This document shows positions 31,907 to 43,459 of a stretch of DNA of 64,000 nucleotides, in pieces. This DNA comes from Hibiscus mutabilis (lineage: Eukaryota > Streptophyta > Magnoliopsida > Malvales > Malvaceae). Below the pieces are notes generated by a model. That model ran no database searches. It saw nothing but the letters and a program-made list of their open reading frames with translations, and was not told the origin of the DNA. The stretch lies in contig CM033712.1 of NCBI GenBank assembly GCA_019671005.1, forward strand, positions 76,830,479-76,894,478, in the 5' to 3' direction. Within the stretch, counting starts at the first letter, position 1; each line of letters begins with the position of its first letter. Both the position numbers and the translations under genes were made by a program.

Positions 31907-33426
31907 TGTTGCGTGTGATAAGTGCTACGCAATTGTGCAAGTATACACGTCGCAAGTAATAAAGTGATATGAGTATCGAGTATCGTCTCCACAGGGATTG
32001 GTTTGGGCCACTTTGCTTAAGTTCTTGCCGTGAAAAAGTAAAAACACAATTAAAGGATTAAAGGAGTTTAACTAATAACTAAACTAGAAAGCAATAAAGT
32101 AAAAGAAAAGATGAGATCGATTGAGAGAGATAGGCTAGGTTATCGTGAGTTGAGGTGTGATAGCCGATTGGATTGTCTTGGTAAAAGAGTGCACGGGCAA
32201 CTCGATTGCCGTGGCGACTTACTAACGGGGTTGCCTTGGCAACTAATTGATGGTTGCCTGGCGACTAGTTGGGCAACTACTTGGGCGATCGGGCAGCAAC
32301 TTCAAGGTTCGGCGGAGCGTTCTTCAATGGTTTCTTCTTATCCCTAAGTCGAAACTCTAGCTACTTGTGCATGCCTTGATAATACATCCTGCGTGAATCA
32401 AGGGTGAACAACAACCAATCTTGCACTCCTCTTAGCCGTTGAAATCCTTAACTTATTCCTAAGCGGATTAATCTTCACCATCATTGGATTGAATAAAGAT
32501 CATATTCATTCGTTTCTTGAATCTAACTCTCCCGATATTAGATAAATGGATGAAATCACGAGATCCTCTCCCAATTCACTCGCAAACAATAATAAGAATC
32601 AAGAATGAATAAACCTTGAAATAGAAAAGTACAAACTCTTATTACCTAAACAAAAACCAATAGTTTCTCACAACCACAAAACACAATAACCATAGCCGAT
32701 CAAGTTAGTTCATGGTTGGGTTCAAAAGATATACAAAGAATAATCCCCAAACCATGAATCTAATAGAAGCAAAGAAGAAGAAGAAGTCGAAATTCCCTAA
32801 TGCTCTCTTGTGTCGAAATTTCCCCTTGCTCTCTCTTTATGGATTGTCGAAATCTCCTTGCTATTTATAGGGCTAGGCCAAAGTCCTTCTTTGAGGAGGA
32901 GTTTGAGTTGGAATTAAATTATCTTTAAAGAATATAATTCTTTATTATAATTTTATTCCTATTAGAACTTCTCCTATCTTCTTGGAATTTAATTCTTCTT
33001 TAATCTCTGCATGGCAATCAAATTCCTTTGGGCTTGGGCCTTGCTCCATGTCATCTTGGGCTTGTAAAGTCATGAATTTCGACATCCATATTGCTTTTTG
33101 TCTTTGTCGACAAATGCCATGGCAACTGGCTCGCTCGTCTCTCCTTCATGCATTGCCACGGCAACTAGCTCGGCATATCCTTCATGCATTGCCACGGCAA
33201 CTAGCTCGGCATTGCTTTGGCAAGTGATCCTGCACATACACACAAAAAAACACACCAAAGCAGCATCTTTTTCCACAAAAATCACCAAGTTATGTAATCA
33301 AGCTCAACGGTGGAAAGAAACATGAATTAATGCATGAATGACTAATTATGCAACTATTATGAGCTTAAGTCTAACAATAATATGAGTAAAAAGGGTAATA
33401 AAAATAGTACTTTTGAACACTTATCA
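31907..33426 (-). repeat. outer element LTR (3' LTR in element sense)
   Basis: 1520 bases, TGTTGCGTGTGATAAG to CACTTATCA, near-identical to the combined 36389-36641 plus 46622-47890 copy and clearly related to 36642-38163 and 45110-46621. It contains several copies of the TTGCC-n-GGC palindrome (near 32185, 32230, 33115, 33152, 33188). Confidence 0.9.
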
Positions 33427-34260
33427 CGCCCCAAACTCGAACTATTGCTTGTCCTCAAGCAATGCAAACTAACAATTACACCGCCAAGACTTTAATCATC
33501 AAAGACATGCTTCAAACTTGAATTCAAACCTCGGAACCGTGTCACAAAGTATGATCACCTTTTAATTTTTTCGGATAGCACAAAATTACCCGGAACCAAA
33601 CTATAGTGCTCGTGACAATGTGTGTGCGTAGTTGTGAACAAGTTGATTTTCAAGATTCTATGTGATCTACAGGCTTTTATTAATTTAAGTACCGGGGTAT
33701 TTATTTTTATTTTCACTAGAGCCAATTTCGGGCACCTCTAGCAAAGTAAGCAATTCCTCATTTTATTTTAGTCGACTAGAGCCAATTTCGGGCACCTCTA
33801 GCGATTCTTTAATGTGCATTAACTACTAGAGCCCAGTTTTGGGCACCTCTAGCAAGAAAGTGTATTTACTACTAGAGCCGAGTTTTGGGCACCTCTAGCA
33901 AGAAATTAACTTTTAATTTTCAATTTTAAATTTACCCAAATTTTAAGCAACCTAAGTTCACTAAGTTTCTTTGAATCAACAACCCACAACCGTGTAAAAA
34001 AATTCAGCATCATAGTAAAACTCTAAGTTCTTTTCATGCAATCCTAAAATTAAAGGTTATTTCAATTAAGTACAAAGGGCAAAAATTCATCATTGGATAT
34101 TCAACAAGTCTTAAGCAATTAAATCAAATTAAAGGCATGGCAAGTAACATATGCAACCTATATGTGATTGCTAAAGATGAATGCAACTAAACATGAAACT
34201 AACTAGAAACCAACACCCCCAAACTCGAGAGAAGCATTGTCCTCAATGCATGTAAGAGTG
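33427..34260 (-). other. 3' UTR-like region with PPT, stem-loops and four short hairpins
   Basis: Immediately inside the LTR, read on the minus strand, is a polypurine tract (GTTTGGGGCG). Next to it is a perfect 8-bp stem-loop with a 4-nt loop (33444-33463, ATTGCTTG/CAAGCAAT). Four copies of CTAGAGCC...GGGCACCTCTAG follow at 33716-33741, 33776-33801, 33826-33852 and 33872-33898. At about 34212-34249 a second PPT-like tract (ccccca aactcga) recurs with a second stem-loop (GCATTG-tcct-CAATGC). The inner element has the same layout at 38164-38985. Confidence 0.8.
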
Positions 34261-36275
34261 AAACAAAATTTAAAAGAAACTAAATGAAATGAGTTAGTCG
34301 GAGAGGTCGTCACCTCGATTGATGAGTTTCCTTCGTGTCGTTTGCTTGATTCAATTTTTCGGTCGGTGGTTGAATGCTTGAGGCTGGTACCGCGTGAATA
34401 GCATTGCCTTGATTTGGTCCATGTTTGCCGATGCAGGTTTACTTGCATGTGCATCGATAGTTGCCGGCCATTGTTGTTGCACAGGCATCGCCGATTTCCG
34501 TTGTGGTTGTTGTGGCGAGTAGTCGGCAAAAAATTTCCTTATCATGGTGGTTGTGAGTCTTGTTGTGGAAAAGAAAACACGGAAACTAAAGATAATGAAG
34601 AAAAATAAAATATATCCTAAAAAATAAAGAGAAAAAATAACCAAAAATAATAGAACAAAATAGTTCAAAAAATAAAAATAAAAATAAATGTATCGGTAGT
34701 TGCCGTGAGCGTCGAGGGTTGCCGAGGCATGCACATCCATGGTTGCCGAGGCGTCGGGGTTGCCGAGGCGTCTTGCGTCCATGGTTGCCGAGGCGTGCGT
34801 ATCGTGAGTTGCCGCGGTGTTGAAAGTTGCCGTTTTCGATACTTCTTATAGTCCATCCGCACCCTCCATCGGTGATAATATTGCCCAAAAAGAGTTTGGC
34901 AAATGTGCTTGCCACTACTCCCTTTGCGTTACCATGGTGGAGGTGTCTTTCTTCTTTGTTCGCTTGTAGTCCATGTATACTCTCCACCTTGCTACTATTC
35001 CCGAAGGCACAAATATATTAATAGGAAAAATTATATCCATTCTCAACCATTCAATTACCTCATTCTTGTCGACTTCTATCATGGTTGGATGTAGCCTTTG
35101 TTGTCGTGGCAATTGCTTTGCTCAAGCCAATTGCCGTGGCAATCGATTGTCAAATTTTTCTCTAAGTCAAGGAAGAATCAATTTTCTGAAGAGCTTTATG
35201 AATCCAAACACATTTTTCTTTTGGCCTCTCAAACATCTCCATCGGTAGAGATTTGATGGCTTCAAATCTACCAACCTCGGTTCCTCAAGACATACCCGCA
35301 ATGGACGAGGTGAGTTTTTAAAGAATTCAAAAGGTTCAACTATTACCTGCTCATATTCCATTGGCAAAGTATTATCATCTCGTTGATCTTGTATGTGGTC
35401 GAGTAATTGCCGTGGCAATTGTAGATGAGAGCAATCTATAGATTCCTGCTTCAACATCAACGTTGTAACCTTCTCAGGCATCAGGTTCCTTAGAATTTGC
35501 TTTGTAGTATTATTGTTCTCGGCTTCACCGAGTGTTGTCGCGACATTGCTCTGTTCAGGGCTCCTCAATCATTGCCGAGGCAATTTGTTGTTCATGCTCA
35601 TCATGTGTTGGGCAGTCTCTCTCATTGGCATCCTCTTGACTTTGAGGTTCTAGTTGTTCCTCACACATCAGAGAGATTTCTTTGCATTGCTCCTTATCCT
35701 CTTGCCTTAGGACGTCGGTATCCCTAGGAATGAATTGTTGGTGCATGTTATCCATGACATATGTGGATCTCCCAATTGATCTTGAATCCCTAAGGTTGCA
35801 TCCCATTGAGTTATCCTCGTATCCATAGATTTTGATAGCTCTCGAATCTCTTCAATTGATCCGTCAAGTCTAGCCAATGAAGCTAGTAACGTTTCCTCCA
35901 AGGAATTGGAATGCTCTTGAAAAGGACTACATTGCCATGGCATATCTGTTGTCGCGGCAAAATTGTTATGGTAAAAAAAATTTTGAGCTTTTTGACCATA
36001 CCATGAAGAATTTTGCTGTTGGTTCCCTCTATGGTCCTCCATGTAGTTATATGCACCGAAAATGTGAGGGCAATTTTCAAACACATGATGTTCTCCACAC
36101 ATAGCACAAGATTTTCCATGGTATAAGTTCTTTGGGCTTTTCTCGGTTGGTATAGGTAATCATCAAAGGGTGCAAGGAACTCTTGATTGAATTGATTCAT
36201 ATCTTCCAACATCATCTCTCGAATAGATTGGTTTTTATTTCCCGACATGTTGATGTTCCTTAACTTGTAGCGCAC
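34261..36275 (-). pseudogene. outer element gag-like remnant with PRQ-rich repeats
   Basis: Minus-strand frames are short and shifted. The part nearest the primer site reads MRYKLRNINMSGNK, then a zinc-knuckle-like C-x2-C-x3-H-x4-C (CAMCGEHHVFENC) near 36065-36105. A helix-rich segment (LEETLLASLARLDGSIEEIRELSKS) follows, as found in Athila/Tat Gag. The typical capsid region is missing. Downstream frames (34203-35570) encode repeated PRQ(P/L) stretches created by the recurrent TTGCCGAGGC / TTGCCGTGGCAA palindrome. No intact protein. Confidence 0.6.
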
Positions 36276-36364
36276 CTAATTTTTTTTTTAAAACAAACAA
36301 AAAGAAAAGTTAGTAAAACTAAGAAATAAATGCAATAACAAAAACAACTAACACCAATTGCCAA

Positions 36365-36382
36365 TCCCCGGCAACGGCGCCA
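36365..36382 (-). other. primer-binding site of outer element
   Basis: On the minus strand TGGCGCCGTTGCCGGGGA, starting six bases inside the right-hand LTR boundary (36389). This is the primer sequence typical of Athila/Tat elements and proves the minus orientation. Confidence 0.88.
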
Positions 36383-36388
36383 AAAACT

Positions 36389-36641
36389 TGTTGCGTGTGA
36401 TAAGTGCTACGCAATTGTGCAAGTATACACGTCGCAAGTAATAAAGTGATATGAGTATCGAGTATCGTCTCCACAGGGATTGGTTTGGGCCACTTTGCTT
36501 AAGTTACTGCACTGTGAAAAGTAAAAACACAATTAAAGGATTAAAGGAGTTTAACTAATAACTAAACTAGAAAGTAATAAAGTAAAAGAAAAGATGAGAT
36601 CGATTGAGAGAGATAGGCTAGGTTATCGTGAGTTGAGGTGT
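36389..36641 (-). repeat. outer element second LTR, first part
   Basis: The first 253 bases of an LTR copy matching 31907-32160. It breaks off at gttgaggtgt where TGTTGCGCG of the inner element begins. It continues at 46622. Confidence 0.88.
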
Positions 36642-38163
36642 TGTTGCGCGTAATAAGTGCTACGCAATTGTGCAAGTATACACGTCGCAAGTTATAGTAT
36701 AAAAGATATCGTCTCCACAGGGATTGGTGCCACTTCAAGAATCTAGTCTCTTGCACTGTAAAAAAGTAAAAACACAAGTAAAGGATTATCGAAGTTTTAA
36801 CTAATAACTAATCTAGGAAGCAATAAAATAAAATAAAAGATGAATTCGAATGAGAGAGATAGGCTAGGTTATCGTGAGTTGAGGTGTGATAGCCGATTGG
36901 ATTGTCTTGGTAAAAGAGTGCATGGGCAACTCGGTTGCCGTGGCGACTTGCTGTGAGGGTTGTTGCCTGGCAATTAATTGATGGTTGCTTGGGCGACTAG
37001 TTGGGCAACTACTTGGGCGATGGGGGCAGCAACTTCAAGGTTCGGCGGGCGTTCTTCAATGGTTTCTTCTTATCCCTAAGTCGAAACTCTAGCTACTTGT
37101 GCATGCCTTGATAATACATCCTGCGTGAATCAAGGGTGAACAACAACCAATCTTGCGCTCCTCTTAGCCGTTGAAATCCTTAACTTATTCCTAAGCCGGA
37201 TTAATCTTCACCATCATTGGATTGCATAAAGATCATATTCATTCGTTTCTTGAATCTAACTCTCCCGATATTAGATAAATGGATGAAATCACGAGATCCT
37301 CTCCCAATTCACTCATAAGCAATAATAGGAACCAAGAATGAATAAACCTTGAAATAGAAAAGTGCAAACTCTTATTACCTAAACAAAAACCAATAGTTTC
37401 TCACAACCACAAAACACAATAACCATAGCCAAGTAAATTTTAGTTCATGGCTAGGTTCCAAAGAAACACAAGATAATTAATCCCTAGCATGAACCCAATC
37501 GAACAAAGATGAAGGAAGAGGCTTGTCGAAATCCTCCTTGCCCTTGATGCTTGTCGAAAATTCTCTCCTCTTGCCCTACTTGGACTTGCGAAATTTCCCT
37601 CTTGCTCTCCCCTCTGGATTGTCGAAATCTCCTTGCTATTTATAGGGCTAGGCCAAAGTCCTTCTTTGAGGAGGAGTTTGAGTTGGAATTAAATTATCTT
37701 TAAAGAATATAATTCTTTATTATAATTTTATTCCTATTAGAACTTCTCCTATCCACTTGGAATTTAATTCTTCTTTAATCTCTGCATGGCAATCAAATTC
37801 CTTTGGGCTTGGACCTTGCTCCATGTCATCTTGGGCTTGTAAAATCATGAATTTCGACATCCATATTGCTTTTGGTCTTTGTCGACAAATGCCATGGCAA
37901 CTGGCTCGGCGTCTCCTTCATGCACTGCCCTGGCAACTAGCTCGGCATTGCTTTGGCAAGTGATCCTGCACATACACACAAAACACACACAAAAGCAGCA
38001 TCTATTTCACAAAAAATCACCAAGTTATGTAATCAAGCTCAACGATTGAAGGAAACATGGATTAATGCATGAATGGCTAACTATGCAACTAATATGAGCC
38101 TAAGTCTAACAATAATATGAGTAAAAAAAGGGTAAGAAAAATAGTACTTTTGAACACTTATCA
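36642..38163 (-). repeat. inner element LTR (3' LTR in element sense)
   Basis: 1522 bases, TGTTGCGCG to ACTTATCA. Compared with the outer LTRs it has a distinctive block near 37500-37620 (cttgcccttgatgcttgtcgaaaa...) shared with 45110-46621, showing these two are the paired LTRs. Confidence 0.88.
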
Positions 38164-38990
38164 CACCCCCAAACTCGAACTATTGCTTGTCCTCAAGCAA
38201 TGCAAACTCATAATTACACTGCCAAGACTTCAAATTTTCACAAACTTAGCTTTGAACTTGATTTCAATTCTCTGAACCAAGGGGCACAAAGTATGATTGG
38301 CTTTTTATTTTTCAGAAAACGATGAATTACTAGGAATCAAACTATAATGCTTGTGAGTGTGTGCGGAGTTGTGTGCAAGTTGATTTTTTCGGATTCTATG
38401 CAAACAATAGGTTTTCAAATTACTTCATTGGGTTCTTTTTAACATGTTTTAACTAGAGCCAATTTGGGGCACCTCTAGTGTTTTATTTTTAGTTTTCTTA
38501 AGTTAATTTAATCGACTAGAGCCGGTTTGGGCACCTCTAGTTAACCGAAAAAAAATTTTAACGCCTCCTAGAGCCAGTTTTGGGCACCTCTAGTGATCAA
38601 TTTTTTTAGCATATGCTAGAGCCAATTTCGGGCACCTCTAGCATTCATCCAATTTTTATTCTAATCCCCAATTAGTTAATTATCAACCTAAGTTTACTAG
38701 AACTCCTTAAATCAATCAAACCACAACAGTGTTTCATCAAATTTAGCATCATAGTACAATTCTAAGTTTTTCATGGTTATCCTAGAATAAAAATTCTATC
38801 AATTAAGTGCATTGGCAAAGTCATCATCGAATATTCATCAAATCTAAGCAATTCTTGTTCCAATTAAAGGCATGGCAAGCAATTTATGTATCCTAAATGT
38901 AATGCTTAAGATTAATGTAACTAAACATGGTAATTACTAATAACAATCCCCCAAACTCGAGTGAGGCATTGTCCTCAATGCATGCATAAA
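38164..38990 (-). other. inner element 3' UTR-like region with same hairpin array
   Basis: Same layout as 33427-34260: PPT (GTTTGGGGGTG on the minus strand), an 8-bp stem-loop at 38182-38201, and four CTAGAG...CTCTAG hairpins at 38453-38478, 38516-38540, 38568-38593 and 38616-38641. A second PPT-like tract follows with a stem-loop at 38966-38981. The intervening sequence is much more diverged than the hairpins. Confidence 0.8.
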
Positions 38991-39439
38991 AATAACGAAA
39001 AATAAATATAAAAATAAAATGCATACGAGGACTTACTCAGAGAGTTCGTCATCGTAGATGATTAGTTTCCTTCTAGTTAGGCGTCTTGATTTTCTTGCTT
39101 GAACGTGATGGTTGTTTTCTTGTTGCCGTGGCGTCTTGAGCTTTGGTTGCCGTGGCATCTTCTTCATTGGTTGCCGTGGCAAGGATCTTGTGATAAATTT
39201 CCTTAGCATAGTAGTTGTAGTCTTGTTGTGAAAAAGAAAACAAAGAAAACACGAAAACTAAAGATAATGAAGAAAAAATAAAATATCTCCTAAAAATAAA
39301 AATGAAAATAAAAGAAAAAGAAAAAGGAATCTTCTTGAAAGGAGAGCATGCTCATGCATCTCCTAAGTTGACCACTTCCTTATTACGTTCCACATGGGCA
39401 CCATTGTAGTGCTTCAATCTTTGTCCATTAACTTTGAAT

Positions 39440-41330
39440 TCATGATTGTCGAGAGATGGACTTGATTATTACGGCACCATGAGAGAATGGTTTGACGACT
39501 TTGAATGGTCCCGACCATCTTGATTTCAGCTTTCCCGGAAAAGTTTTAGCCGAGAATTGAATAGGAGAACTAGTTGCCACTGGCGTGAATTGCCGTGGCA
39601 ATAGTTTCTTGTCGTGCCATCGCTTTTTTTTCTCCTTGTAGATTTGTGCATTGTTATAGGCGAGTGCACGAAATTCTTCTATCTCATTGAGATCCATCAA
39701 GCGCTTTTGTCCGGCACTTTCCCAATCCATATTCACGGTCTTGATTGCCCGATCGCCTTGTGCTCGATTTCCACCGGTAGATGACATGTTTTACCATAGA
39801 CAAGCCGGAAGGGGACATACCTAATGGTGTTTTGAATGCGATCGATATGCCCAAAGTCGTCATCTAGTCTTAATGACCAATCCTTCCTTGAGGATTTACA
39901 ACTTTCTCGAGTATTCCCTTCAACTCCGGTTGGAAATTTACGCTTGCCCGTTGGTTTGTGGGTGATATGCCGTGGCGATCTTGTGTGATATGCGAAGCGT
40001 TGCAACATCTTGGCAATTAGTCATTTGTCAAAATGCTTGCCCCGTCGCTGATAATTGCTCTCGGCATCCCAAACCGTGTAAATATGTTTTTCTGCGGGAA
40101 TCGTTGCGGTCTTGGAATCGTCGTTGGGAACTGCAGCTGCCTCTACCCATTTAGACACATAGTCGACGGCGAGTAAGATGTAGAGGTTGCCGAATGACGA
40201 TGGGAAAGGTCCCATAAAATCGATCCCCATACATCGAACAGTTCCACCTCGATGATGTTCTGGAGTGGCATCTCATGTCGCCTAGAGATATTGCCCGTCC
40301 TCTGGCAACGATCACATTGCTTGTAAAAGTCTTGGGCATCTTTGTACAATGTTGGCCAATACAAACCGGATTGCAAGACTTTGGCAGCGATGCGAGTTCC
40401 TCCAAAATGTCCTCCATAGGGTGAAGAATGGCATTGTCGGAGTACATTCTGTTGCTCTTCTTCGAGGACACATCGGCGTATAACCCGATCTGCACATTGT
40501 TTAAACAAAAGAGGCTCGTCCCAAAAGTAATGCTTAGCATTATGGCGGAACCGCTTCTTCCCTTGGTGAGTAATGCCATACGGAAAAATACCACAAACAA
40601 GGAAGTTAACTAAATCTGCGTACCAGGGTATTGCCGGGGCATGTCTTTGCCGTAGTGGCTGCTCCCAAAATTGCTGAGGCGTGCTCGTCAAAGACCTGCT
40701 GCGGCGTCACGAGTTGCCGGCGTGTGCTTCCATGGTTGCCGGGCGTCATGGGCTGTCGAGGCGTCAAGGGTTGCCGAGGCGATTAGAATTTGTTCATCCG
40801 GGAATGCATCGCATATCTCTAGATCCGCGTCCTCTTCCTATTAAGCGTTCCAAACGTGATAAGTGATCGCCACTTGATTTTCTGTTCCTTTCTGTCCTTA
40901 ATTTCAATATCAAATTCTTGTAAAAGTAATATCCAACGAATCAAACGAGGTTTAGCATCCTTTTTAGCAAATAAGTATTTGATTGCGAATGGTCCGTATG
41001 AACAATTACCTTTGTACCAATTAAATAGGATCGGAACTTGTCAAATGCGAAAAACTACAGCTAGTAACTCTTTCTCCGTTGTTGTGTAATTCACTTGAGC
41101 ATCGTTAAGAGTTTTACTAGCGTAGTATGTCACATGGAAGGTCTTACCTGTGCGTTGGCCTAGAACTGCTCCTACCGCAAATCACTTGCATCACACATGA
41201 GCTCAAAAGGTAGCGTCAATCTGGTGGAACAACAATGGGTGCGAGGCAAGCTTTTTCTTTAGGGTTTCAAATGCTTGAGTGCAAGAATCATCAAAATCGA
41301 AGACTTTATCCTGTTCAAGCAGATTACACA
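39440..41330 (-). pseudogene. inner element integrase and RNase H, decayed
   Basis: Minus-strand frames cover the integrase zinc region (CHSSPYGGHFGGTRIAAKVLQSGLYWP then CDRCQRTGNI, about 40290-40450) and part of the catalytic core (GIDFMGPFPSS, DYVSKWVEA, about 40130-40230). They continue with a KTCHLPVEIEHKA-type region and a C-terminal RWSGPF block (about 39500-39550). RNase H is recognisable only by piecing frames at about 40990-41180 (CDASD, YYASKTLNDAQ, TEKELLAVV). Multiple frameshifts and in-frame palindromic inserts (LPRQF near 39590) mean no functional product. Confidence 0.82.
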
Positions 41331-41457
41331 AAGGTTTAGTGATTTTAGAAAAGTTATGAATGAACCTCTGTAAAAACACGCATGTCCGAGAAAACTTGAA
41401 TTCCTTTAACCGAATTTGGTGGGGGTAATCTCTCGATCACGTCCACCTTGGCTTTGT

Positions 41458-42030
41458 CTACTTCAATTCCCTTGGATGAAATCTTATGGCGAGCACTATT
41501 CCTTCATCTACCATAAAGTGGCATTTCTCCCAATTGAGGACTAAATCCATTTCTTCGCATCTTGCCAACACCCTCTCTAAATTGCCGAGACAGCCGTCGA
41601 AGTCATTACCAAAAACTAAAAAATCATCCATGAAGATCTCAAGGAAGTCTTGACCATGTCTGAAAAGAGCGCCATCATGCATCTTTGGAAGGTTGTCGGG
41701 CGTTACACAATCCGAGCGGCATCCTTCGGAAGGCATAAAAATACCGTAGGGGGCATGTAAAGGTTGTCTTTTCTTGATCTTACAGTGCTATGGCAATCTG
41801 ATTGTAACCTGAATAACCATCAAGAAAACAATAAAAGGGTTTACCCGCAAGACGGTCAAGCATTTGATCAATAAAGGGTAATGGGAAGTGATCTTTCCTA
41901 GTGGCTTTGTTTAGCTTTCGATAGTCCATACAAACCCTCCAACCGGTCACAGATCTGGTTGGGATAAGTTCATTATTTTCATTGCTTACCACTGTTATAC
42001 CTCCCTTTTTAAGGCACACATTGTACCGGA
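41458..42030 (-). pseudogene. inner element reverse transcriptase, decayed
   Basis: Two minus-strand frames. One has WRVCMDYRKLNKATRKDHFPLPFIDQMLDRL and YCFLDGYSGYNQI (41780-42019). The other has the catalytic FMDDFLVFG with VLARCEEMDLVLNWEKCHFMV (41458-41736). The frames are separated by a frame change and the thumb region is eroded. FMDDF matches the Athila/Tat branch of Ty3 RT. Confidence 0.85.
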
Positions 42031-42565
42031 CTTACCCACGTACTATCGGAGATAGGGTATATAATGCCGGCGTCAAGCCACTTGATGATTTCTTTCATTA
42101 CAACCCCTTTCATGGCATGATTCAGGTCTCCTCTGGGCCTCAATTGAAGGTTTGTGATCATCTTCCAACAAGATCTTGTGCATGCACACCGGGGCTAATT
42201 CCCTTCAAGTCGGCAATTGTCCACCCTATTGCCTTTTTATGTAGCTTCAACATGTTGATTAACTTCTTTTCCTGCTCAGGCTGTAACTTAGAGGAAATAA
42301 TTACGGGTAATGTATTATCGATCCCTAAGTATGCATATTTGATTGCTCGGCAATTGTTTCAACTCAAGAATTGGTGGATTTTCGATGAGGGGTTTTTCGA
42401 TCTTACCTTCCTTACCCGAGTAGTCCAAAGGTTCAAAGTATGTACCTGGTCGATTGACTAGCCAATTTGCCTCTTACGGTTGTTCCTCATCGACCGGCTC
42501 TTCATACTCCTCGGGTTCCTCTTGATCGGCAATGTAGTTGCCGAGGCAACTAAATTCCTCATCGG

Positions 42566-43313
42566 TTAAACTCTGCCGTGGCATGAAGTAGTTGACATTC
42601 TTCTTCGATCATCGGCATGCCTTAGTGTTTGGAACACATTTAGTTTTACCTGCTGGTCATTCACCCTCATTGTGAGTTCTCCCTTTTCAACATCAATCAA
42701 AGTTCTCCCAGTCGCTAGGAATGGTCTTCCGAGAATGATAGGCGCATGCTCATCTGCTTCACAATCTAAAACAATAAAGTCAGCGGGAAAAAATAAATTT
42801 ATCAACTTTTACCCAGTATGTCCTCGATTTTTCCTCTGGATGCACATAGGATCTGTCGGCTAGCTGTAGCATAACTGTTGTAGGTCTTGCCTTCCCGATT
42901 CCTAGTTTCTGGAAAACCGATTTAGGCATCAAGTTTATGCTAGCCCCTAGGTCGCATAGTGCTTTCCCGACATAGTGATTTCCAATAGAACAGGGTATTG
43001 TGAAACTTCCGGGATCCTTCAACTTGGGCGGCATACGATTGTGCAACATTGCCATGCATCCCTCTGTTGCGGCAATTGTTTCAAACTCTCCTAGCCTTGT
43101 TCTCTTGGACACAATGTCTTTCAGAAACTTGGCATAGTTTGGCATTTGTTCAATTGCTTCCACCAATGGCAAGTTGATGTGGACTTGCTTTAGGATATCA
43201 AGAAACTTCTTGAATTGGTATTCTTGCTTTTGTCGCTTCAACCTTTGTGGGAATGGTGGTGGAAGTCGGATATCTTCGATCTTTTCATTGGTTTGAAACC
43301 TGATTGACGGCAT
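42566..43313 (-). pseudogene. inner element protease region, frameshifted
   Basis: Minus-strand frame 43313-42780 contains FKKFLDILKQVHINLPLVEAIEQMPNYAKFLKDI and the protease active site CDLGASINLMP. It then shifts frame into 42805-42566 (PADFIVLDCEADEHAPIILGRPFLATG). DLGAS and the ILGRPFL motif are typical of Athila/Tat Pol. One frameshift near 42790 disrupts it. Confidence 0.85.
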
Positions 43314-43459
43314 TACAGGGACATCTGGAGTTGCCGATGTGTTACCAACTGGGGTTGCCGAGGCGTGCTTATCGCAAGTTGCCGAGGCGTCATCGGTTGC
43401 CGAGGCATGCTTATTGCCGGTTGCCGCAGCAATTCTTGGTTCAAAGATCCGAGACTTTG

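Noticed and set aside
33716..33898. Four regularly spaced repeats resembling a CRISPR array
   Set aside because: Plant nuclear DNA; the units sit in a retrotransposon 3' UTR, are shared with the sister element, and have no cas context.
34203..34990. Frames rich in PRQP/ATPRQ residues as possible host proteins
   Set aside because: The residues arise from the repeated TTGCCGAGGC-type palindrome read in several frames inside a retroelement.
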